A stretch of DNA of 64,000 nucleotides from contig NZ_CABVII010000003.1 of NCBI RefSeq assembly GCF_902497995.1, forward strand, positions 310,001-374,000, in the 5' to 3' direction. Below are positions 56,850 through 64,000 of this stretch, piece after piece. The first letter of the stretch is position 1. Each line of letters starts with the position of its first letter. The notes below the pieces were generated by a model. That model made no database searches and was not told the DNA's origin. It was given only the letters and a program-made list of their open reading frames with translations. The DNA comes from Pseudomonas fluorescens (lineage in GTDB: Bacteria > Pseudomonadota > Gammaproteobacteria > Pseudomonadales > Pseudomonadaceae). The position numbers were made by a program, and so were the translations under genes.

Positions 56850-57452
56850 TTACAAGGCGATCGGCTTACGCCCCGCAAACGAATGCGCCAACGTCCCGCC
56901 ATCGACCATCTCCAGCTCGCCACCCAACGGCACTCCGTGGGCGATGCGCGAGGCGACCAGGCCTTTGTTGCTGAGCAATTGGGCGATGTAGTGCGCCGTG
57001 GCTTCACCTTCCACCGTCGGGTTGGTGGCGAGGATGACCTCAGTGAAGGTGCCCGCTTCTTCAATCCGCGCCAGCAGTTGCGGAATGCCGATGGCATCCG
57101 GGCCCAGGCCGTCAAGCGGCGACAGGTGGCCCTTGAGCACGAAGTAGCGCCCACGGAAGCCGGTCTGTTCGACCGCATAGACATCCATCGGCCCTTCCAC
57201 CACGCAGAGCAAGGTGTCGTCGCGACGGGTATCGGCGCATTGCGGGCACAGGTCGTCTTCGGTCAGCGTGCGGCACAACCGGCAATGGCCCACGCCTTCC
57301 ATGGCCTGGCTCAGCGCCAGGGCCAGGCGCGAGCCACCGCTGCGATCACGCTCAAGCAGCTGCAACGCCATGCGCTGGGCAGTTTTCTGACCGACACCGG
57401 GCAAAATTCGCAGGGCGTCGATCAGTTGGCGTATCAAAGGGCTGAAGCTCAT
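56850..57452 (-). CDS. recR: Recombination protein RecR
   Basis: 200-residue RecFOR-pathway protein that helps load RecA at gaps. HhH region [18 protein letters not shown], the zinc finger CRLC...CPQC (about residues 57-72) and a Toprim domain ([13 protein letters not shown]) are clear. In most Pseudomonas recR follows dnaX-ybaB; here the genes directly upstream are the FAD/protease/ABC block instead. Confidence 0.96.
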   Translation of the reverse strand: MSFSPLIRQLIDALRILPGVGQKTAQRMALQLLERDRSGGSRLALALSQAMEGVGHCRLCRTLTEDDLCPQCADTRRDDTLLCVVEGPMDVYAVEQTGFRGRYFVLKGHLSPLDGLGPDAIGIPQLLARIEEAGTFTEVILATNPTVEGEATAHYIAQLLSNKGLVASRIAHGVPLGGELEMVDGGTLAHSFAGRKPIAL

Positions 57453-57549
57453 GGGGAAAAGTCCGACAAAACAACGAGACGCGGTTTATACCCGCGCCTC
57501 TGTTTAGCGTCAAATGGCAGGGTCAATTACTCAGCCTGCGCGGGACGCA

Positions 57550-58848
57550 TCAGTCAGGCTTGAATCCCTGGGCCAGCAACCAACCACGAACCACCCGCCC
57601 CTGCTCTACCGTCAACCCCGCCAACGCCTGTTCCGCTGGCTCTGTACGCAACCGCCGCACCAACGGCGCCAACTCAATCCCTTGCACATGCCAGATGCCC
57701 AATGGCTGATCGGCCGTGATCACCACCTCGGCCTCATCGACAAAGCCATCCCTGAGCACCGGCGCGCGCTCGATCCTCAGCGCGTTGAAATCCGCCTCGG
57801 CATGGGCGACCACGGCATCCGGCCACTGTCGCCGCGCCTGCCAGAACGGTTGCTGCAACCAGCGCTGTTCATCGGCGTAAAAATCGCGCCCGATCCGCGC
57901 AAATCGCAAAAACAACTGCTCCACCCGCTGCTGATGAAACCGTTGGGCCAGGGCCGCTCGTTCAGGTTTTCGCAACAGCGTGTTGATCACCGTGGGCGCC
58001 TGTAACGCCGAAGACAGCGACTGGAAAATCCCGTTGCCCGACAGCGGATCCACCGCCATTGCCGCATCGCCGACCCGAATCCAGTGAGCGCCACAAACCT
58101 GTGGACACACAATCGCCGTGCTGCTGCGAGCATGCAGCTGTAGATCGTCCTCAGGCCCCGCCGCAAAAAATGACTGGGCCAACGCCGAACCCTGGCGCCG
58201 TCGACGACAGTAATCGAGCAATGTCGCCTTGCCTGGCAACCGGGCACTGGCCACGTCGACCGTCCATTGCCAGTAACACTGACCGTCGGCCCGCCGCGCC
58301 ATCCAGGCCCAGCCGTCTTCCAGGCTTTCCACGGCGCTGGCGGTGATGCCCGGCGTGCCTTGCCAGCGATTGAGCAGGCTGACCGTCTCCGGTCCGCGCA
58401 GGCCCTTGCCAAGCGCTGGCGCCTGACGGCCTCGCGCCTCCACCAGAAAATCCGCCAGCAGTGCCGGACGCCCTTCGAGCTCGATCCGATGTCTCGACCC
58501 CGACGGGTGAACCGTCAACACTCGACCTTCGATCAGCTCGACACCCGCCAGACGCAGGTCCTCACGCAGTCCTCGATCAAAGCTTGGGCGATCCAACAGA
58601 TATTCAATGTTTTGCGCATGCTGCTGGCCGTTCCACGACACCTGGCGTTGGGAAGGCAAAGCCGCATCTTTCAGCGCCTGATTCAACCCGGCGCCGCGCA
58701 ACGCCTCGAGCACCCGCACGGAAACACCTTCCAGCGCGGCAAAGCGCCGCCATTCACTGACCAGCGTCACCGCATATCCGAGCCGGCGCAACCCCAGCGC
58801 AACGGCCGCACCCGCTGGGCCGGCGCCGAGAATGACAATCGCCGTCAT
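57550..58848 (-). CDS. FAD-dependent monooxygenase/halogenase-like protein, QhpG candidate
   Basis: 432-residue flavoprotein. Rossmann motif GAGPAG at residues 8-13, followed by the GD-type motif with RVGDAAMAVDPLSGNGIFQSL. The layout is that of the tryptophan-halogenase/monooxygenase group; the Lys-rich halogenase motif (GxWxWxIP) is not seen, so hydroxylation is more likely. Position last in an overlapping block with a subtilisin-like protease and an ABC exporter matches QhpG, which hydroxylates a tryptophan in the quinone-cofactor subunit of quinohemoprotein amine dehydrogenase. The ATG overlaps the protease stop (ATGA). Confidence 0.72.
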   Translation of the reverse strand: MTAIVILGAGPAGAAVALGLRRLGYAVTLVSEWRRFAALEGVSVRVLEALRGAGLNQALKDAALPSQRQVSWNGQQHAQNIEYLLDRPSFDRGLREDLRLAGVELIEGRVLTVHPSGSRHRIELEGRPALLADFLVEARGRQAPALGKGLRGPETVSLLNRWQGTPGITASAVESLEDGWAWMARRADGQCYWQWTVDVASARLPGKATLLDYCRRRRQGSALAQSFFAAGPEDDLQLHARSSTAIVCPQVCGAHWIRVGDAAMAVDPLSGNGIFQSLSSALQAPTVINTLLRKPERAALAQRFHQQRVEQLFLRFARIGRDFYADEQRWLQQPFWQARRQWPDAVVAHAEADFNALRIERAPVLRDGFVDEAEVVITADQPLGIWHVQGIELAPLVRRLRTEPAEQALAGLTVEQGRVVRGWLLAQGFKPD

Positions 58849-59522
58849 GCTCCGCTTCGCCGTTCAGGGCCGCGATAACGGGCATTTTCGCGCAACCATT
58901 CGATGACCTCTGGGTTGCTAGCCTCGGGATGCGCCACCAGGAAACTGGCAATGTGCCCGCTCAAGGCAGCACACCCCAGGCTGGCGCCAGACTGACCCGG
59001 ATACGTCCCATGCACACAGGCCGCGAAATCCGCCTGAGCACTGTCGAGCCACGACCACTCCTGTTCGGCGCACCGCGCATCGCCGGTGACCCGCAGCAAC
59101 TGTGGATAATTCGCCGGGAACACGCCCTCGCCCTGGGCCGGACTGGACGCACACAGCAGAATGCCCCGAGCCACCGCCGCGGCGCAGGCTTCGCGCAACA
59201 GGCTGCGGTCCTGACGCAGACCCAGGCTCAGATTGATCAGGCGCACGTCCTGCGCCACCAGCCAGTCGATGGCCGTGGCGATCTGCAAGGCGCTGGTGAC
59301 ACCCCGCCGGTCGAACACCTGGCCCACGCAAAATACCGCCGCCGGTGCCCGCCGACCGATGGCCTCGATCACTGCGCTGCCGTGGCCGAGCGGATCGTCA
59401 CGCAAATCACTTTCTGCCAGCCCGTCTGCCAGCAACGAGAATCGCCGCCCGGCGACCACCTGCACCCGCTGCGCCGCCGAGTGACCGCTGTCCACCACGC
59501 CAATGCGCAACTCAGGCTTCAT
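58845..59522 (-). CDS. Cytoplasmic subtilisin-like protease, QhpE candidate
   Basis: 225-residue S8-type protein with no signal peptide and no propeptide. The triad is readable: Asp11 (GVVDSGH), His47 (PLGHGSAV) and Ser181 (GQSGASLGCAALSGH). The oxyanion Asn position (NxSP loop) is replaced by CASSP. A small leaderless intracellular subtilisin next to an ABC exporter is the hallmark of QhpE, which cuts the leader from the cross-linked QhpC peptide. Overlaps the ABC gene by 11 bases. Confidence 0.75.
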   Translation of the reverse strand: MKPELRIGVVDSGHSAAQRVQVVAGRRFSLLADGLAESDLRDDPLGHGSAVIEAIGRRAPAAVFCVGQVFDRRGVTSALQIATAIDWLVAQDVRLINLSLGLRQDRSLLREACAAAVARGILLCASSPAQGEGVFPANYPQLLRVTGDARCAEQEWSWLDSAQADFAACVHGTYPGQSGASLGCAALSGHIASFLVAHPEASNPEVIEWLRENARYRGPERRSGA

Positions 59523-61230
59523 GCAGCACCGTTTTCGACGTCAGCACACCGTCGAGCAATTCAAAGCGCAGGTCGGCATCGGCCAGGGTCGAGGGGCGAT
59601 GGCTGATCAGGATTCGCGTACGGCCGGCAAACAGACGGTCGATGGCCTCGATCACTTCGCGCTCGGTGGCTTCATCCACCGCCGAGGTGGCCTCGTCCAG
59701 CACCAGAATCAGCGGGTCCTGCAACAACGCCCGGGCAATGGCGATGCGTTGTTTTTGCCCGCCGGACAATTGTTGGCCGCGCTCGCCCAAGGGACTGTCG
59801 AGGCCTTCAGGCAACGACGCGATCAGGCTGTCGAGTTGCGCCAGCCGCGCCACTTCGGCGATCGCTTCGCGACTGGCATCCGGTACGGCGTAGGCCAGGT
59901 TGTCGGCGAGGCTGCCACGGAACAGCACGATGTCCTGACTGACCACGGCAATTGCCCGACGCAGCTGGAACAGGTCCAGCTCACGCAAGTCGACCTCGCC
60001 CAGCAACACCCGGCCGGACTGCGGATCGTGATGCCGTTGCAGCAGGTCGATCAGGGTCGATTTACCGACCCCGGAGCCACCGCTCAGGGCGACTTTCAAG
60101 CCATAGGGGATGCACGCTTCGATGCCGCGCAACGTCGTTGGGCGACCAGGATGGCTGAAGTGCACGTCGTCGAAACGCAGCTCGCCGGAACTCGGCATCG
60201 GCTGCGGCGTAACGGGTGTGAGTACGGTCGGCTCTTCACCACGCAACTCCGTGACCCGCCCCAGGCTGACGGTCATCCGTTGAATCGCGACATACAGGCC
60301 CAGCAGACTCTGAACCGGACCGACCGCCATCCCCAGATAGGTGGAAAATGCGATCAGCGCACCCAGTTGCCAGGTGCCTTGCACCACCCAATAACCACCG
60401 ATCAAAAACGCACAAGCCCTCGATAACGACGTCAGTGTGCCGGGCACGGCCTGGGTGAAGAACTCGGTCACTTGCAGGCGCAGCAGCTGGCTCATATAGC
60501 CCTGCCCCAAGGTCTCCAGTCGCCGCGCTTCCCGTTGTTGCTGGCCCGCGGACTGGATGAATTTCATCACCGGCAAGGTCTCGACCATGAACGATGACAT
60601 GTCCGCCGAGCGCTCGCGCAACTGCCGCACATCGCGTTCGACCTTGCGCCGCATCCAGCGCAGCCAGAGCACGTCGAGGGGAATCAGCACCAGTGCCAGC
60701 AACGAGAGCTCCCACGACAGGGTCACCAGCATCGCCACCGCGACCACCAGGCCGATCACGCTCGACACCGCCGAAAACAGCGAATCCACGGCAAAGCGCT
60801 GGATCTCCGCGACGTCGCCATCCAGGCGCGACATCAGGTCACCGATGCGCCGCTGGCCGTAGAAACCCGGCGACAGGGTTTGCAAATGCCGATACAGATC
60901 ATCGCGCAGGGCAAACAGAATCCGCCCGGACAGGCGCGTGTGCAGGTAACGATTAATCCCTGACAGCAGCGTGCCGAGCAGCCCGGCGACGATCATCAGC
61001 CCGGCGATCAGTACCAGCACGGGAAAGTTGCGCGCCAAAAGGCCGTCGTCGATCAGCAGCTTGGTCAACCAGGGTTGCACCAGCACCAGCGCCGAAGCGC
61101 AGGCCGACAAGCCCAGCAACCCGGCAATCGCCAGCCGATGGGGTCGCACAAAGCTGTAGAGCCAGCGCAGCGCCGCTTGCAGGGCGGCGGGGTTCTGGCT
61201 GTCGATCAGCCGCACGATCAGGCGCTGCAT
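59512..61230 (-). CDS. ABC exporter with fused membrane and ATPase domains, QhpF candidate
   Basis: 572-residue half-transporter. Six N-terminal helices (about residues 25-330), then the ATPase: Walker A GGSGVGKST, signature LSGGQ, Walker B LILVLDEATSAVD. ABC proteins of this size next to an intracellular protease and a flavoprotein fit QhpF, which exports the processed subunit. ATG 61230 overlaps the stop of the upstream regulator (TGATG), and it overlaps the protease by 11 bases. Confidence 0.75.
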   Translation of the reverse strand: MQRLIVRLIDSQNPAALQAALRWLYSFVRPHRLAIAGLLGLSACASALVLVQPWLTKLLIDDGLLARNFPVLVLIAGLMIVAGLLGTLLSGINRYLHTRLSGRILFALRDDLYRHLQTLSPGFYGQRRIGDLMSRLDGDVAEIQRFAVDSLFSAVSSVIGLVVAVAMLVTLSWELSLLALVLIPLDVLWLRWMRRKVERDVRQLRERSADMSSFMVETLPVMKFIQSAGQQQREARRLETLGQGYMSQLLRLQVTEFFTQAVPGTLTSLSRACAFLIGGYWVVQGTWQLGALIAFSTYLGMAVGPVQSLLGLYVAIQRMTVSLGRVTELRGEEPTVLTPVTPQPMPSSGELRFDDVHFSHPGRPTTLRGIEACIPYGLKVALSGGSGVGKSTLIDLLQRHHDPQSGRVLLGEVDLRELDLFQLRRAIAVVSQDIVLFRGSLADNLAYAVPDASREAIAEVARLAQLDSLIASLPEGLDSPLGERGQQLSGGQKQRIAIARALLQDPLILVLDEATSAVDEATEREVIEAIDRLFAGRTRILISHRPSTLADADLRFELLDGVLTSKTVLHEA

Positions 61231-63134
61231 CACGAGCGCAACTGTTTGAGCTTGCGATACAGGGTCGCGCGGCTGATGCCCAGGGCGTCGGCGGCGGCCG
61301 AGACGTTGCCTTGATGAGTGTCGAGGGCCTGGCGAATCAGCTCCAGTTCGGTTTCGCGAATGCTCCCCGACTGCGGGCGTTCAGTGGCGGCCAACTCGTC
61401 GAGCATGCTGTCGGGCAAGTGATCGAGGGTGAGCACGGTATCGCCCGGTTCACGCATGGCCAGCGCGGTGCGCAGGACCATCTCCAATTGGCGGATGTTG
61501 CCCGGCCAGTGATAGCCGCCGAGCAAGCGGTTCAAATCGTCATGCAGGACCACCGTCGGCGCGTCGAGTCTGGCCAGCAAGCGACCGACCAGGCCGCTGA
61601 AGTCGTCGCGTTCACGCAGCGCCGGAAGCATCACGCTGATGCCGTTGACCCGGTAGAACAGGTCTTCACGGAACTGTTTTTCTTGCACCAGACGCTTGAG
61701 GTCGCGGTGGGTGGCGCAGATGAGTGCAACGTCGATGTCTTGCTCTTCGCCAGCCCCCAGGGGAGCGACTTTGCGATCCTGTAGCACCCGCAACAGACGT
61801 GCTTGCAGGGCCAGTGGCATGTCGCCGATTTCGTCGAGGAACAAGGTGCCGCCATGGGCCTGTTGCAGACGCCCGATCATGCCGCCACGACGGGAGCCGG
61901 TGAACGCGCCTTCGCGGTAGCCGAACAGTTCCGACTCGATCAGGCCTTCGGGGATTGCCGCGCAGTTCACCGCGACGAAGGGTTTGTCGCAGCGGGTGCC
62001 GGCCATGTGCAGGGCGCGGGCGATGACTTCCTTGCCGGTGCCGGTTTCACCGAGCAGCAACACCGGCAGCTCATTGGCCAGGCCTTGGCGGGCCATGCGC
62101 AAGGCCCGGGCATAACGGACGTTGCTGCCGGCCAGGGATTCGAGGTCCGGTTGGGGTTTGGCGGTCTTGGCGGTAGTGCGCGGTGGCGTGCTGACGTTGA
62201 TCGACCGCTGCGGCGCACGCAAAGTCTTGTAGAAGAATTCGCCTTTGGCGGTCTGCAGGCTGCCGACCCCGCCCTGATGCAGACGCGATAGCAGTTGCAG
62301 GCCATCGACGCCGAGAAACTCTTCGCAGCGTCGACCGACCAGCGCCGAACGCTCGGCATGCAGCAACTGGCAGGCCTGGGCACTGACCGCGAGGATTTGC
62401 CCGCCAAGGCTCACCGCCAACAGGCCTTGCCAAGGGGATTCGAGGTATGGCCGGCGGCTGTGGAACGCCAGGACGATTTCGTCCGGATAGCTTGAGTTGA
62501 AGATGCGGCTTTCGATCTGGCTGACGGCCATGGCCAGCAACGCGGTGCTGTCATGGACCCGGCCGAGCGGGCCTTCGCGGGTCAGGTCGAGCACGCCGAG
62601 GATGTCGCCCTGGGGGCAATGGATCGGCACCGAGGTGCAGGAGAAATCGCTCAGGCGATCGAGGTAATGTTCGCCGCAATCGATCAGCGTTGGCCGGGCT
62701 TCCACCAGCGCGGTCCCCAGGGCATTGGTGCCGCGAACGGCTTCGCTCCAGCAGGCGCCGAGGGTGATGTCTTGCAAGCCGCTGCCCTTGAGGCGATCGG
62801 CGCGTCCTTCGACGGCCAGGATAGTAGCGTCGGAATTGGCGAGGATGATCAGCCCTTCCTTGCCCTGGCGTTCGGCCAGGTAATCGATCGCCGGCAATGC
62901 CGCGTCGATCAGCAGTCGGTTGCTTGCCAACAGCACGTCAAGACTCGCGCTCGATCCCAGCGCCAGTTCGTGCTTGGCATTGAAATGCACGCCATGGCTG
63001 AGGCTGCGGCGCCACGACGCGTCGATTTCCGCCCGCAACACACCATCCGGGACTTCGCCCTCGAGATGGAGTTTTTCCCGGGCCAGCCGGGCTTCGCGGT
63101 GCAGCGTGGGGGTAGTTGTTTTTATCAGCGTCAT
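61230..63134 (-). CDS. Sigma-54-dependent Fis-type regulator (AcoR-like)
   Basis: 634-residue bacterial enhancer-binding protein. N-terminal sensory part with a GAF-like domain (about residues 65-215), the AAA+ domain with Walker A GETGTGKE at 362-369 and GAFTGS at 409-414 (sigma-54 contact), and a C-terminal Fis HTH ([20 protein letters not shown]). AcoR-type regulators sense small molecules such as acetoin or alcohols. Transcribed in the same direction as, and overlapping, the exporter, so it may control the block or a remote target operon. ATG 63134 chosen over a TTG one codon earlier. Confidence 0.88.
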   Translation of the reverse strand: MTLIKTTTPTLHREARLAREKLHLEGEVPDGVLRAEIDASWRRSLSHGVHFNAKHELALGSSASLDVLLASNRLLIDAALPAIDYLAERQGKEGLIILANSDATILAVEGRADRLKGSGLQDITLGACWSEAVRGTNALGTALVEARPTLIDCGEHYLDRLSDFSCTSVPIHCPQGDILGVLDLTREGPLGRVHDSTALLAMAVSQIESRIFNSSYPDEIVLAFHSRRPYLESPWQGLLAVSLGGQILAVSAQACQLLHAERSALVGRRCEEFLGVDGLQLLSRLHQGGVGSLQTAKGEFFYKTLRAPQRSINVSTPPRTTAKTAKPQPDLESLAGSNVRYARALRMARQGLANELPVLLLGETGTGKEVIARALHMAGTRCDKPFVAVNCAAIPEGLIESELFGYREGAFTGSRRGGMIGRLQQAHGGTLFLDEIGDMPLALQARLLRVLQDRKVAPLGAGEEQDIDVALICATHRDLKRLVQEKQFREDLFYRVNGISVMLPALRERDDFSGLVGRLLARLDAPTVVLHDDLNRLLGGYHWPGNIRQLEMVLRTALAMREPGDTVLTLDHLPDSMLDELAATERPQSGSIRETELELIRQALDTHQGNVSAAADALGISRATLYRKLKQLRS

Positions 63135-63264
63135 CAAGCGCTCCGGATCGGTCCGCTTTGCGCTTATTCAAGTTCAGCGCCCTGGCGCAATCTTTACGTT
63201 AACGTCAGGGCGATGGCAAGTGCCTTATGGCACTTGGGTTTCAACCGTTGGACCGAGTTATCGT

Positions 63265-63999
63265 TCAGACGTGGGGGTCGCCGGGCTTTTTGCTCGGCGT
63301 GGCGTATTGCGGCTTCAGGTGGCCATCCCGATCGAGCAGCCAGGCGTCCATGATCTGCCGCACCACGGGACCGGCGACGCGACCACCGGCCTCGCCGTTT
63401 TCGATCATCACCGAGATGACGATTTTCGGATGCTCGGCCGGAGCGAAGCCGACGAACAAGGCGTTATCGCGGTTACGCTCCAGGGTTTTCGCCCGGTTGT
63501 AGCGCTCGCCCTGTTTGATCGCCACCACCTGCGCGGTGCCACTCTTGCCGGCGATGCGGTACTGCGCCCCCGCCGCTGCCGCCCGGGCAATCCCGCGCGC
63601 GTCGTGCATCACCATCTGCATGCCGTGGTTGACCTGCTCCCAGTCACGCGGGTCCTTGAGCAGGATGTTCGGCATCGGATGCTCATCCACTGGTGCGATG
63701 CCATCCACGGTCCTGGCCAGGTGCGGCCGGTTCCAGACCCCCTTGTTGGCGATCAACGCGGTGGCCTGGGCCAGTTGCAGCGGTGTGACCTGCATGTAGC
63801 CCTGGCCAATGCCGAGGATCACCGTCTCGCCGGGGAACCAGGACTGCCGACGCGTGGCGCGCTTCCAGGCCTGGGACGGCATCAGGCCGGCAGACTCTTC
63901 GAACATGTCCAGCGAGACTTTCTCGCCGAGTCCGAACATGGCCATGTAGTCGTGCAGGCGGTCGATGCCCAGCTTGTGGGCCAGGTCGTAGAAGTAGGT
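63265..63999 (-). CDS. Penicillin-binding protein 2 paralogue (C-terminal part)
   Basis: Only the last 244 residues are in the window; the gene continues past the right edge. The transpeptidase domain shows GETVILGIGQGYMQVTPLQL and the KxG triad motif as KSGTAQVV. It matches PBP2 (MrdA) rather than PBP3. The canonical mrdA is followed by rodA; here the next gene is the sigma-54 regulator, so this is probably an additional paralogue. The catalytic serine lies outside the window. Confidence 0.85.
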   Translation of the reverse strand, partial: TYFYDLAHKLGIDRLHDYMAMFGLGEKVSLDMFEESAGLMPSQAWKRATRRQSWFPGETVILGIGQGYMQVTPLQLAQATALIANKGVWNRPHLARTVDGIAPVDEHPMPNILLKDPRDWEQVNHGMQMVMHDARGIARAAAAGAQYRIAGKSGTAQVVAIKQGERYNRAKTLERNRDNALFVGFAPAEHPKIVISVMIENGEAGGRVAGPVVRQIMDAWLLDRDGHLKPQYATPSKKPGDPHV

Positions 64000-64000
64000 G

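Noticed and set aside
57550..58848. Calling the flavoprotein a tryptophan halogenase
   Set aside because: The halogenase WxWxIP motif was not seen; monooxygenase activity is more likely.

Overview
The window is chromosomal DNA from a Pseudomonas, most likely of the P. fluorescens group. The grounds are gene content and order (minCDE, efp/earP, oprI, tesA-ybbAP-greB, the cbb3 oxidase cluster with hemN-anr-apt-recR), high G+C, short intergenic gaps, and many palindromic REP/REPIN elements of the GGAGCGAGGCTTGCCCGCG and GGGAGCGGGCTTGCTCGCG types. No rRNA, tRNA, CRISPR array, transposase or phage gene was recognised. The window opens inside one gene (a Tsx-like channel) and closes inside another (a PBP2 paralogue).

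Layout. 1-1540: tandem Tsx/OmpK-type outer-membrane channels. 1672-5965: patatin-like phospholipase, LpxL-type lipid A acyltransferase, then minC and minDE. 6148-11893: RluA pseudouridine synthase, a DxD glycosyltransferase-like protein, aminopeptidase ApeB, a 58-residue membrane protein and a large MscS channel. 12126-18720: DEAD-box helicase, crotonase, spermidine-synthase-like methyltransferase, class II DAHP synthase and a YcaQ/AlkX-type DNA glycosylase. 18788-21129: two DUF1127 proteins, a LysR regulator and a TSUP permease. 21374-28592: EF-P and its Arg32 rhamnosyltransferase EarP, a divergent Gre-like factor behind a 15-codon upstream ORF, CysB, UspA, 5'-nucleotidase, PilZ-like protein, class I DAHP synthase and a GNAT protein. 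29226-35848: lipoprotein OprI, L,D-transpeptidase, TesA, YbbA-YbbP, GreB and a small Rossmann-like protein. 35849-36908: about 1 kb without genes, built from a large imperfect inverted repeat. 36909-43411: DoxX, an MltF-like lytic transglycosylase, TatD, acyl-CoA dehydrogenase with a divergent LysR regulator, and an alpha/beta hydrolase.

43507-55957 is the micro-aerobic respiration region: a ccoN remnant, intact ccoNOQP, a small Gly-rich protein, the maturation set ccoGHIS, a DsbD_2/TauE-like membrane protein, hemN and anr. HemN makes haem without oxygen, CcoG/H/I/S load copper and assemble the oxidase, and Anr senses oxygen. A perfect ANR box precedes hemN and a near-perfect one precedes ccoG. 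apt and recR follow.

57550-63134 is a tightly overlapping block on the minus strand: sigma-54 regulator, ABC exporter, subtilisin-like protease without signal or propeptide, and FAD monooxygenase. It looks like the qhpF-qhpE-qhpG maturation genes of quinohemoprotein amine dehydrogenase, but no structural gene (qhpA/B/C) and no radical-SAM gene (qhpD) is in view. It sits directly upstream of recR, where dnaX-ybaB would be expected. This orphan peptide-processing cassette is the most interesting system in the window.
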